DNA of 64,000 bases from Bathynomus jamesi (taxonomy: Eukaryota > Arthropoda > Malacostraca > Isopoda > Cirolanidae): NCBI GenBank assembly GCA_023014485.1, contig JAJOZX010005517.1, positions 231,501 through 295,500 of the forward strand. The letters run 5' to 3'. The notes under the pieces are model-generated. The model did not search any database and was not told the origin of the DNA. It saw only the letters and a list, made by a program, of their open reading frames with translations. Positions 42,484 to 53,624 of the stretch are shown in pieces; within the stretch, counting starts at the first letter, position 1, and each line of letters opens with the position of its first letter. The translations under genes were made by a program, and so were the position numbers.

Positions 42484-43195
42484 GATATATATATAATATA
42501 CATATATTTTATGCTTGTACTGACTGAAGAACGGTATTAAAGCGATACTATACGAGACACAACAATGCACTTCAAAGGCATTATCATTATTATTTTGTAT
42601 ATATATATAGATAGCCCATATTAGGTTCTTTAAAAATAAATCAATATCTTCGTGTGGAACAAAAAACAAAGAAACCTTCCGTCACAAAATTCAATTATAC
42701 CTAAAGATTTCTTCTTGTGAATACAGAATTCTGTGCGCTATTTTTCATATTTAAAACAATTTTACATAAATCACAACAAGAGTTGTCACACACTGCAGTT
42801 AAATATATCAGAAGTCGCAATTAGTGAAATAAGGTTAAATACAACCAATAACAATGAAACACTAATATTTTTCATATTTCGAAAAAGGGAAGGAATTGGT
42901 CACTGTATTTGGGTATCTTAAAAAAAGGGGCAGTTCGTTTAGTTTTATTATTTTGGTATAAGATACCCAAACCTATTACAAAAAATGGGTACAAGTAGGG
43001 ATGTAATAATTCATGAGCGGAGTATCCCTGCGTTTAAAATTTTTCCATCTTCACAAAGGAACTGACACAGGAACAAGACTGGAGGATGCTTATTTTTACA
43101 TATTCCAAGAAGCGATTAAGTTTACCACCAACCTCATGCAAAAATTTCTGATATTATTTGTATTTCTCCCTTCACAATAACTTGGAGTTCTCATA

Positions 43196-43226
<31 letters not shown>

Positions 43227-44590
43227 GAAATAACTATAGTTATTTTTATTAAATTCCAAGTGACATTTTCTTTGCAATAAGAATTTACAACACTTCATTC
43301 CGACTTGATCTCAAAATACGCAAGTTTACTTTCGAAATAAGTACATTTTTCTTTACTTTCAAAATAGTGAAAATACACATTCTTTTTAGTCTTCTTACGA
43401 TAAAGTAAAGCGGTAATAATTTTAGTTGTTAATAAAATTAAGTGCATTTCGGCTATAATTTTAGATTTCGGACTGTGTGAGAGATTATTAGGGATTGTAA
43501 AATAATTTATTTATTTATATATATATTGTGTGTGTGTGTGTGTACGCGCGCGCGCGGGTCGTGTTTTATGGTCGTGTGAGGGGTCAAATTTAATAGAATT
43601 GCGTGCAGAGATATATCAAACGAGAAAACAAACAAAGGCAGTGATTCTGATGAGGTTTTTTCTTTCATTTAATTGGATTACAAATGCAATGTGGAAAACT
43701 TACAAGTTAATTTCACGCACAAAGAACGAACGTTGCACGAACAGACTAACAAAATGCCTACACACGAATACTATTTATGGTAGCATGATGATAACTACAG
43801 GCATATTGAGACACCCAAAATTGTGGATAGAAAAATCATCACCAACACAATTTTTACTTTTGGTGTAAACGTTGGGTTCGGAAGGCGGATCAGGGATTTC
43901 CCTTGTTAGGGGACACTTGATTGGGTTACATGTTAGGCTAGGTCAGGTTAGATTTGGTAATGTTATGTTACAAGATTGATTGGTTGTTCTTTGGTCTAAT
44001 TGAGGGTACACAGACGGGCGATAACGCTGTCACCAACTGAGAAAACTAGTTCTTCTTTAAAAGGAAAACGGAGTCGAACCAAATACACTTCCTGCGGCAG
44101 ACTCGACACTGCACCCCTTTTCCTATTTCTCAGACTGGCTTGGGACAGTCTATAAGATAAGGTTAGGTTTAATTAAAATTTGTATTAAAGTTTCGCATCT
44201 CGTTCATTTACCGGCCTTGAAAACTTACTCTTCTACAAAACATTAAATTACTTACGTCATTTCGGTATAAAACCATTAAAATATAAAGTACAACGTAACA
44301 ACAAATTCGTTAGGTCTTTTAAGCCCCTCTTTTTTTTTCATATACAATAAGGTTATCGTGTTGTGATTATTATCATATTGAAAAACTCGTATATAAATTA
44401 ACTCTTAAAATCGGATATAAAATTAATAACAAATCGAGACTCGAGGCAAGTTCGAGTTTACAGTTGTTACTCCTTATCAAGTTCTTTTTAAGACTGCTGA
44501 ACATTTGATAAGAAGTTGACAACGAGTTACTGATCAAATGCAGTACTTTTTTTTGCTATTTTTATGTTTGAATATTTATAATGACTGCAC

Positions 44591-44621
<31 letters not shown>

Positions 44622-45004
44622 TATATATATATATATATATATAACGTTCTGAAATCTCTGACATATTTTAATCTTGAATTGGAACAAATTGAAGTCTTTG
44701 TAAAGGATGTGGTACACAAGTTTTGACTGACACCTGTTCTAACTTAAGTCTGCTCTATTGACTGTTGTCGCTGCTGTTTGTGGCATATGCTTTGACGCCT
44801 CCAGAAGTTAGCTAATATCTCTTCCCTAATAGCATAATAATAATGCTTCTCGTGGGAATTCTGTACAATTCATTCCTCAATTCTGAATGCTCGCTCAGCT
44901 TCCGCCACAAAGTCATGCTGCAAATAAATTTCTTACGATCTTCGTTTTCGATATAGAATCTCGGTTATAACTCTCTACTTTACCAGGCCAACTCGAGAGG
45001 AGGG
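41976..45004. other. AT-rich interval with microsatellites, no recognised gene
   Basis: Includes (TA)n-rich DNA at 42417-42505, (AAT)n at 43197-43224, a (GT)n-(CG)n tract at 43518-43556 and (TA)n at 44591-44643. Positions 42270-42360 repeat AATAGTCGG three times irregularly. Open stretches over the TA runs are artefacts, and others (for example 43530-43868) are not recognised. Confidence 0.5.
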
Positions 45005-45060
45005 TCGACAAGCTTGACCTTCGTGAAATAAGGAATCATTGCACGGAACATTTGAAAGGT
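45005..45060 (+). repeat. SINE-A-like tail fragment
   Basis: CGACAAGCTTGACCTTCGTG followed by AAATAAGGAATCATT matches the tail box of SINE-A and continues like the fragment at 58491-58545. No tRNA-like head is present. Confidence 0.5.
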
Positions 45061-45792
45061 TGAAGGGACATGATAACGGGGCGATTCAAAGAAACGAAAG
45101 AAGTTGTGAGTCTTATATCAGGATAATGAGAAAAATAAATGTGCTTCACAGAAGACAACTTGTGAAAACACGCATACACGCACTTATAATATATATCTGT
45201 GTGTGTGTGGGTGTGTGTGGGGGTGTATGTGTTTGGGGTTGTTTAACCTCCTTCATAACGGTAAAGGTCGTATGACGGAGGGGACCTACAACTTTACTTG
45301 GGATCGGAAGCACGGGTCGCCACGTCATCAGGACGTATACGACGGTCACTCTTCCAACTACTGCAAGACCCAACATCACTTAATTTCGCTGATTGTGACA
45401 TGACCAAGACGTACCATATACTCGTATATACAGTATATTGAAATGAATGTCAGTGCACAGTATATCATAATATTACATCAAATATACAATGAGGAATAAA
45501 AGAAGCGTCCTTTGGAAAAAAAATACCAAATATTTAATCCCATATTATAATTATCTCTTAATATTAATGGCTAAATGCGCCCAAATAATCAACGCTTTGA
45601 TCTCATATTTTGCAAAACTTCAAAAATTTATTCAAAGTAAAACATTGAATAGAAAATTAGTTAATAATTGAAGCTACTTTTTCCCTGAAAGCGATTATGA
45701 ATCAATAGAGAAAGGAAGGCGAGAGATAAAAAAGGGACATAGATTAATATAAGGGAGAGGGGAAAAAAGTGCAGAAGTGAGAGAAGGAAGAG

Positions 45793-45865
<73 letters not shown>

Positions 45866-46189
45866 AATGGAATAAGCAGAAAGAACGAGAGATAAGGGGA
45901 AAATGAAGAAAAGGGGAGAGCAGATACGAGGAGTGGCAGAGGATGAATTTGGTGATCGGAAGCCATTACAGTAATGAGGCGTGTTTCTACGATTTCCAAA
46001 TGGACAAGAAATATCACGTGACCTTTTTTTTGTGTTCACGATGCATTTTGGAGACTTTTTGGGACTTTATTGGGAATTCGTTGGGTAATTTGTTCGTCTT
46101 CCTTATTTATTGCTATTTTTTTTTCATTCTTTGGGGCCATTCAGACCCTCTCTTACTTCAGTGATAGGAATCGTAATGAATTTCAATTT

Positions 46190-46281
<92 letters not shown>

Positions 46282-46288
46282 ATATATA
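45061..46288. repeat. Low-complexity stretch: (GT)n, (GA)n, (CT)n and (TA)n
   Basis: GT-rich at 45197-45240, a long (GA)n at 45795-45863, (CT)n at 46194-46243 running into (TA)n at 46244-46286, which abuts the mariner terminus. No gene recognised between them. Serine-leucine open stretches here are translations of (GA)n. Confidence 0.7.
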
Positions 46289-46537
46289 CAGGGTGTTTCA
46301 GGAGGAAAGGTCGATACTTGGGGAGGTGATAGTATCGGTCATTGTGAGAAAAAAGTTCATATGAACATGTGTCTAATTCTGAATGGTTACGGAGATAGAG
46401 CTGTTTGAATCTACAAATACAAAAGCAGTGTTAATGGTAATCAAGAAAGAGAAACCAATTACTGTTTCTAACATTTAATGTTTAAACATTGGCATTTTGA
46501 ATGGTATCAGATACAGAAATGACAAATTTGTTACAGT

Positions 46538-47602
46538 TTACAATACGTTTTCGAAAATCCCACCGTCAACCTCAATGCACTTTGCAACTCGTGTACGAAG
46601 ATCGCGTGTTGTTCGTCTGAGTTGATCTTGACGTTCCTTTATGCGGGCAGCAGCATCCAAAATGCGCGCTAGCAATTCGTCTCGTGTATCCACCTTTCTT
46701 TTGTAAACTTGACTTTTCATCCACCCCCACAAACAATAATCTAACGGAGAGAGCTCTGGAGACCTTGGTGGCCATTGAATGGGACCACCGCGGCCGATCC
46801 ATCGACCATGGAAAGTTTGATTTAGGTATTGCATCACCAGACGGGTAGAATGTGGAGGAGCTCCGTCATGCTGAAAGTACATACCAGCGCGTGTATCCAA
46901 AAGAACATCCTCCAATAGTCCTGGCAATTCATTTTGCAGAAATTCTAGGTAACTTTGTCCTGTAAGACGATTCTCTAAAGTAACAGGGCCAATCAGCTGA
47001 TTATCGATGATACCGCACCCTACATTGGCAGAGAAGCGATGTTGAAAATTTGTTTCCACAGTGGCAGTTGGATTTTCGTCTGACCACCGATGAGAGTTAC
47101 GAGTGTTGTCGATACCGTCACAGGTGAAAGTAGCTTCATCGGTGAACAGTATTAATCGAAGAAATCGGCGATTAGCATTTGCCCAATGACAAAATTCCAG
47201 TCGCATGGCAGCGTCTCCTGGTTGAGGGTGTTGTACACGCTGTATATGATATAGATGCAAGCCTTCCTCACGTAATGTTCGCCATACTCTTGTGTGTGGT
47301 ACACCGAGACGTGTAGAAATTCTTCGTGAGCTGGTAGTAGGACTACGCTCTACCAACTGAAGAATGTTTTCCACTTCATCCACATCTTGTTAACCTTCAC
47401 GTTCAGATGAAACATGAGCGCTGGGAAGTGTACCAATCTCACGCAATGTGTTGAAAACCCTGGTAAACACACTTCGATCCGGAATTCTGCGGTTCGGAAA
47501 CCGTCGACGGTATTCTGTAACAGTAGCTTTTGCACTTCCATCGCAAAAACCGTAGACATACACCATATCTGCATATTCGGCATGTGTGAAGATGTGTGGC
47601 AT
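46538..47602 (-). CDS. Mariner-like transposase, single nonsense codon
   Basis: ATG at 47602 (MPHIFTHAEYADMVYV), 355 codons to the stop at 46538, in one frame apart from an in-frame TAA at 47391-47393 after residue 69. Order: DUF4817 DNA-binding region with RRRFPNRRIPD, second helix-turn-helix (STRLGVPHTRVWRTL), LILFTDEATFTCDG (first D), MYFQHDGAPPHST (second D), RSPELSPLDYCLWGW (third D), and a helical C-terminus. Length and motif order are normal for the family. One point change is the only lesion I see in the coding region, so the copy is young. The hAT insertion in its right inverted repeat would also hinder movement. Confidence 0.9.
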
Positions 47603-47836
47603 TCTTAACACTGCTTCAAACACCAAACACTGTCACTCACAACAGTCAGCTGTCGATTGGCTTATGTTACATGCTTACATTACAGCTTACATGGTTCAAG
47701 GTTATAGGGGAGGGAAGGGGAAGGAAGAGCTGCGCGCGCATCAGATTCAAACAGCTCTATCTCCGTAACCATTCAGAATTAGACACATGTTCATATGAAC
47801 TTTTTTTCTCACAATGACCGATACTATCACCTCCCG

Positions 47837-48903
47837 GGCGGCTCTGGCCTAGAGGCTGTAAGGCTGCAGACCCCCCAACTAAAATGACGAATAATGCGTC
47901 TCTACGGTCTCTTTATTTTATTTAAAGTGTTGTATTAAACAAAAAATGAGAGTCTAAACTAAACTGATTTTTATATATTAATAATGTGACGAAATAAAGA
48001 TAACTTCCAGCAAACAATGATGAATAAAAGGTTATTTAAAATGTAATATAACTATAGGGCCTACCGCGCTAAGATGTAAATTTTAAGGCTGCAATCGTGC
48101 AGTCTATACACAGTATACAGGGTATGAGATTTAGTGAGGACTGTGAGGTGAGTGCGGTCACTGCACTGCTGCCAGGTGCACGATGTCCCTAATGATTAAT
48201 TTCACGTTTAATTCGCTATATTTGATGAAAGTTGATCTATTTAAATTATACTTCCGTCACCGTGTGTTAATATCAAACTATTAAAAACTGAATTTTCAAA
48301 TACATTATTGGTAAAGACTGAATCTTATCTTAAAGACTTTCCAACTGTGGAACTCGGCAAAGCTGTTGAAGCATATCCAATGCTTGACAAATTAAAACTC
48401 AAAACGGAACTATCCGTTCTTTATGGTCGAGACGATATCTGCTCAAACGACAAGCTCACTGATTTATTAAGTGTTCTCTTGGACAATAATTTAGAATCAG
48501 CATTTTCAGAAACAGTTAAACTTGTAAAAATTTTAATAACAACGCCCATGACATCAGCTGAAACTGAAAGATGCTTTTCAACCTTAAAAAGAATAAAAAC
48601 ATTTCTTAGAAACTCGATGTTGAATCAAAGGCTCACGGCTTTAGCAATGCTGTCAATTGAAAATAGAATGATAAGTGATATCAACAATTTTAATGAAAAA
48701 GTGATTGATCATTTTGCAACGTCCAGAACCCGAAAAATGGATTTTATATTTAAATAAAATCATTTCATCCATTGGTAAGTAACCATACTAAGTATTTATA
48801 ATTGAACTATTATTTTATTAAGCTAGTTTCTTAATTTTTGTACCTTTTAAGTATTTTCGAAAGCTACAGCCTTCCCACTTTATCGAGTCTAGAGCCGCCA
48901 CTG
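47837..48903 (+). mobile_element. hAT element, internally deleted, inside a mariner terminal repeat
   Basis: The right end reads CAGTGGCGGCTCTAGA inward from 48903, a hAT-type terminus. The left end GGGCGGCTCTGGCC matches after its first bases, which seem lost. The host repeat reads ACCTCC before and CCGAAG after, so the insertion point is clear, but the 8-bp target duplication is not intact on the left. Only the last part of the transposase remains. Confidence 0.75.
48308..48757 (+). pseudogene. hAT transposase C-terminal dimerisation domain
   Basis: Open for 149 codons with LVKILITTPMTSAETERCFS and LKRIKTFLRNSM then LTALAMLSIE, the classical hAT dimerisation region (P-x-S-A-E-R-x-F-S-x-L-K/R). 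The first codon is not an ATG. The zinc finger and most of the RNase-H fold are absent, so this is a deletion derivative. The frame ends at 48757, about 145 bp before the right terminus, as expected. Confidence 0.85.
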
Positions 48904-48941
48904 TCCCGAAGTATTGACCTTTCCTCCTGAAACACCCTGTA

Positions 48942-49324
48942 TATATGAAAGTATTATTGAATATACACCCATAAATATTTCCTTATAATGACGTTATTGT
49001 CAGAATATTCTGTTACATTACTTTTATGAGATAAAAAGTAAACATTTATTGTAGGCGATAAAGGAAATGTAGCATAGAATCGTAATTTCTTGAAAATCCA
49101 AAGCTGGATTATCGTTTCACGCAGCCAAACTTCAAAGTTTTCAGACATACATTTGTATTCGCTTTGAATCACCAATTATTTTGAATTAGTGGTTTTATTG
49201 CTTTTGAGACATTGTTCATAAAGTATTCGGGGAATGTGAATACATCAGCGAAGTATGTGAATATCAACGAGTGAGAATACTGAATACAAATATGTACTGT
49301 ACGAGTGTACGTGTCTGATATGTA
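48942..49324. other. Interval without recognised gene
   Basis: AT-rich; nothing recognised. Confidence 0.45.
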
Positions 49325-49549
49325 CAGAGAGTTGCCAAAAGTAAATAGACGCCTTCATTTATTTCCATAATTTTTTATGTGATACTAAAAGTCAAAAAAT
49401 AATAAAAAATTTATTGAACCAATATAATGAATAGTGTTGGTGTCCTTCGTATTCCCCTTTACGCACGTTCTGGCATTCCAATGATGAGCTTTGCCATCTG
49501 TCCTTGGGGACGATCACCTTGGTGTTTTTACTTTTGCCAACCCTCTGAA
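49325..49549. mobile_element. Tc1 deletion derivative (MITE), copy 2
   Basis: CAGAGAGTTGCCAAAAG at 49325 after TA and CAGAGGGTTGGCAAAAG inward from 49549. The internal jump is the same as in the copy at 30817-31046 (GAGCTTTGCCATCTG, then to GATCACCTTGGTG), so both come from one deleted parent. Confidence 0.85.
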
Positions 49550-50283
49550 TGTGACGATCTGTCCACCAACACAGACTTCAACAGCGTTACTCTATTTCCA
49601 AATCTTTCGAACCCCTCATGTCCACCCCATAAACCTTTTATAGTTTTGTATAATTTTAAAACAAAAAAAACGGATTTGCGTGTTAGATGTATAATTTATT
49701 TCGCACAAATTTGGGGCTTTTAATATGGAAGACGGAGTCATGCCATTAAATTTAATCTTGTGAATTCTATGCAAGATTTCCTTTTATTTTGAAAACAAAC
49801 GTTTTCATCACTCGTAGGACAAAGGCCATTTCTGCAGAACCTAATTATGAAGATAGTAAAATTGAGGACATTTAAAACTATCAAAATGTTACTAAGTCTA
49901 ATTTAATCCAACCCAAACTAATCTAACATAACTTTGCTTAAACAACACGTGAAAATTTTTTGTTATAAGGGAGTTTCCTGTCCATAATTTTAAATATCTG
50001 TCAGATGTATACGTCTTTCACCGTCCATGCTTATGTTGTACAGCTGCAGAAAAAAAATCGGCGAAAATTTTTTTTTTTTTTAAATCCGCCAAAGACTACT
50101 GATTAGTAATTGTTGGTTTGTGATTTTTTTTTTCTGGGGAAACAGGGTAAAAAATATTTTGAAAAATTCAACTAATTAGTAACTTTTGGCGTTTTTTAGC
50201 ATTTTAACTTTTTCGAGGAACTTTCAACTATATCTGCATACGTATACATCTAATATACTATTTCAGAAATGAAGCCTTATATA
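49550..50283. other. Interval without recognised gene
   Basis: AT-rich DNA with A/T runs near 50050-50130. A 33-bp sequence at 50249-50281 recurs at 51433-51465 on the far side of the mariner. Confidence 0.45.
50249..50281 (+). repeat. 33-bp direct repeat, left member
   Basis: TCTAATATACTATTTCAG then AAATGAAGCCTTATA, found exactly again at 51433-51465. The mariner starts three bases after the left member, and 244 bp of G-rich and AT DNA separates the mariner from the right member. Confidence 0.85.
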
Positions 50284-51188
50284 CAGGGCGTCCCAAAAAA
50301 ATGTATACACACTTTAAATACTTATAAAGGCAGTGTTTATTAAAATACATTTCATTTTTAAAATGTAATAGAATCTACAGACATTATTTAATTGTTTTGT
50401 CAACGCCTGTTTTCAAACTGACGTCCGTTCTGGTCCAGGCACTGCTGATAACGCGAAGCAATGGAATCGCAAACATCACGAAACATTTCGTTTGGTATTT
50501 GTGTGCATTCTCGTTCAATGGTTGCTCTCAATTCAGCGACTGTTGCAGGTTTTATAGCGTAGACTTTGTCTTTTAAGTATCCCCATAAAAAAAGTCTAGT
50601 GGTGTGAGGTCTGGTGAACGCGGAGGGTATTCTACGAAACCCCTTCGTCCAATCCACATCCACATCGTGCCAAGTACCACTCGCAATACTCCACTCTTCG
50701 GTCCGGATCATCTTCATTACTAGCATGGACTAATCTTGGAATGTAACTTTTCCATTGACAGCGCTTCAAAATGCGTTGGACAGACGATTCTGAAATTCCT
50801 ACCTCACGACTCGCTTGCCGCACAGATTTTCTTGGACTTTGGTGATACGTTTCCAGTACTCTTTCTTGCTTTGTGGGGCTTGTCGATGTCCGTGGTCTTC
50901 CGGAACGCTTCTTGTGGACATTCTGAACAGTTCCATCGGCTTCAAACTTATCTCTAATTCGAGTGATGGTAAGTCGCGTTGGTGGATCTGTTTGAAACTC
51001 CCTCCTAAACTGTCTTTGCACTTCAACTGCGTTTTCACACTTCCAGTAGCATTTTAGAATGAATTTCCTTTGTTCAAAGCTTAGTCTGACTGCCATTATT
51101 AATTCTAATGGGTTTAACTTGGAAAGAAAGAAACATCAATTGAGCTATCAGCTGTTAAAGTGTGTATACATTTTTTTGGGACGCCCTG
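50284..51188 (-). mobile_element. Mariner MLE-B, copy 2 (complete ends, internally deleted)
   Basis: CAGGGCGTCCCAAAAAAATG at 50284 and its complement ending at 51188, TA on both sides, 905 bp. The transposase remnant starts with the ATG at 51096 ([18 protein letters not shown]) and is open to 50632 through both DNA-binding regions. It joins at about 50680 to the C-terminal part (WGYLKDKVYAIKP to 50400) in another frame. The two first catalytic aspartate blocks are absent. The deletion point equals that of the 22-kb copy. Confidence 0.9.
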
Positions 51189-51394
51189 TATATACGTATA
51201 TGTAACAGTTTTTTTGCGCACACCTACAGGTCGCTACAATTGGTGTAGAACAATGCGGTTTTCACCATTCGATGCGTCTTTTTATTGTGCAGTGCCCATG
51301 CTAAAAAAAAATTCCCGAACATAAATCTTGCCCCCCCCTTTTAGGGGTACAGTTCTTCCCATTTCTTCATTTTTAATCATAATTTTTGCACAAA

Positions 51395-51720
51395 ATGGGG
51401 GAGTGGGGTGGGGTAAGGGGGGGTGGGGTTAATCTAATATACTATTTCAGAAATGAAGCCTTATATATATACTATGTAACCAAAAAAAAAATTAAAGTAA
51501 ATCCTTTCCAAGGTGCCAGCCCCCTTCCCCCCTTGGGGTAATGGGGGAAGGGTGAGGTTAAATGGGGAGAGGGGGTGGGGTTAATGGGGAAACTCAGAAA
51601 AAAAAATTGGTGGGGGAGAGGGAGGGGGTATTGGGGGAGAGGGGTGGGGGAGGGGGTATTGGAGGAGAGGGGTGGGGTAATGGGGGAGGGGGTGGGGTTA
51701 ATGGGGAAATTCAGTAAAAA
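51395..51720. repeat. G-rich degenerate minisatellite
   Basis: Runs such as GGGGGAGTGGGGTGGGGT and units near GGGGTGGGGTTAATGGGG recur from 51395-51432 and 51535-51712. Many G3-G5 runs on the plus strand could form G-quadruplexes. No coding content. Confidence 0.8.
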
Positions 51721-51824
51721 AATGATAACCAACATCGATTCCGGTCAGGAAGATCATGCTTATCACAACTAATGGAACACTATAACAATATTATTGATGC
51801 ACTCGAAACAATGAAAACTATGAT

Positions 51825-52190
51825 TTGGCGGGCCGCAGGGCCCCCAATTACTGTCGGTTCAGTTATTTGGTCAATAAAACTATAGAAATGAACGCAGTCA
51901 TGAAAATCTTAGGCTTCAAATCCGAGTTCATTGTATTAAGATTTGTGAAACTTTAGATTTTCATGGCTGCGTTCTTTTCTGTAGTTTTATTGAATGAATA
52001 ATTGGTTTGCCAGTAACTGGAAGGCCGCAGGCACCCCAATTACTGAGGCCCAAGGTGAGAGGAATAGGAATGATATCCAGATAAAGGGCTACTGATGTTC
52101 AAAATAAAATACGCCGTAGGCCCACAATTCAGCCGAAGCACCGCAGATCTAGCAAAATCGGCGCGTAGCGCCGACCTTTTGCCAGTATTA
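51825..52190. mobile_element. Possible Helitron-like or fold-back element, copy 2
   Basis: Shares with 29290-29602 an inverted repeat (ATAAAACTATAGAAATG, then AACGCAGTCATGAAAATC, and complements), and GGCCGCAGGCACCCCAATTACTGAGGCC. The end has a hairpin TCGGCGCG-TA-GCGCCGA followed by CCTTTTGCCAGTA. No helicase coding sequence. Confidence 0.4.
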
Positions 52191-52210
52191 AACTAATTAA
52201 AGGGAATATA

Positions 52211-53565
52211 CGAGGGCCACTCAATATATTTTGCCCCACCTTTTTTCTTTCCAAGTTTCCTTGTAAGTTCCAGAAATTTTGTACACAAGTAGTTACATAC
52301 CTTTTTCACAAGTTTTTTATTTTTCCACATAGTCTCCATCCTTTTCTACGGCTTTCCTCCACCTCGAAACAAGGGGCCTTTATTTCTTGCTGGTAAAAGT
52401 CCGCTGGGTTCCGCTGGAGCCACCTCTTAACCTCCTCAACAACCTCATCGTCACGATGAAACTTTCTTCCGCGAATAGCATCCTTCATTGGCCCAAACAA
52501 ATGGAAGTCTGAAGGTGCCAGATCCGGGCTGTATGGAGGGTGGGGTAACACAGTCTAGCGCTTTTTTGTGATGGCCTCTCTTGTTTCAAACTGTTGTGTG
52601 GTCTTGCGTTATCGTGCAAAAGAAGGACGTCTTCCAGTTTTCTCTCCGGTCGAACTCGCTTTATACGTCTCTGGAGTCTCTGTAGGGTAGCAATATATGC
52701 CTCTGAGTTGATTCTTTGTCCTTTCTTCATAATGTCCACCAGAATCACCCCTTTCATGTCCAAGAAGATGGTGGCCATAACCTTTCCTGCAGCGGGCGCC
52801 ATTTTGAACTTTTTCTTGCGTGGGGTCTGCGTGATGCCACTCCATGGATTGGCGTTTTGTTTCAGGTTCAAAGTGGTGTACCCAAGTCTCATCCCCAGTC
52901 ACAATTCGTGAAAGGAAGTCATCCCCTTCTGTCTCTATCGAACCAACGACTCGGAAGCAATTTCTTTTCTTTGGGCTTTGTGATCTTCAGTCAGTTCGCG
53001 AGGAACAAACCGTGAACACACTTTTGAGTATCCCATTTGCTGAATTATCGTATTCACACTTCCTTCACTAATTCCTAGCTCCAGTGATAGCGCCTTGTAT
53101 GTGACGCGCCGATTTGATCGAATGATGCTGTTAGCACGTTGCACAGTGTGAGATGTCACAGCCGATGTTGGGCGACTGCTGCGTGGCTCATCATCGAGGC
53201 TGGCTCTCCCTCTCTCCGATGATCTCACACGTTTAGACCAGCGTCCAACTGTGCTTCGATCAACATCATCATCTCCGTTGAATATTTCCAACTGTTTCCT
53301 TCTCTGCGGTTAAGAACTCGATGACAGCTCTCTGTTTACGACGCACATCACTGTCAGACGCCATTTTCGAAACTGCATTAACCATCATTTTTATACAAGG
53401 GCGTTTAAAAGCGGTTTTATGCAAGGAGGGGAGGTTCAAACTGGAAAAATCCGGTTATGTGAAGCGCAGAAAGTTCTAACTTACGGCCCAAAAGACATTT
53501 CAGCCCCATGGCCTATTATTTACCTAAGAAAAAAGGGTAGGGCAAAATATATTGAGTGCCCCAAG
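52211..53565 (-). mobile_element. Mariner element (DD34D type) with degraded transposase
   Basis: Termini CGAGGGCCACTCAATATA and, inward from 53565, CTTGGGGCACTCAATATA, each next to TA. Transposase blocks on the minus strand: VDRSTVGRWSKRVRSSE and a second helix-turn-helix (LELGISEGSVNTIIQQMGYSK) at 53291-52935, GDETWVHHFEPETKRQ (first D), LLLHDNARPHNS (second D, frame shifted) and PPYSPDLAPSDFHLFGPM (third D, 34 residues further in the family). At least three frame changes and stops upstream make it a pseudogene. Distinct from the other mariners here by its HDNARPH/DFHLFG signature. Confidence 0.9.
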
Positions 53566-53583
53566 TAAATCATGCTGAGGAGA

Positions 53584-53624
<41 letters not shown>

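Larger units (their letters stand above)
46289..48939 (-). mobile_element. DUF4817-type mariner, split by a hAT insertion
   Basis: CAGGGTGTTTCAGGAGG at 46289 and its complement ending at 48939, TA on both sides. The long inverted repeats (about 127 bp, to AGAGCTGTTTGAAT) match at 46289-46415 and 47750-47836 plus 48904-48939. The right repeat is broken by a hAT element. Without that insert the element is about 1.6 kb. Confidence 0.95.

Noticed and set aside
45695..46408. Open frames of over 100 codons rich in Ser-Leu
   Set aside because: They are translations of (GA)n/(CT)n runs.
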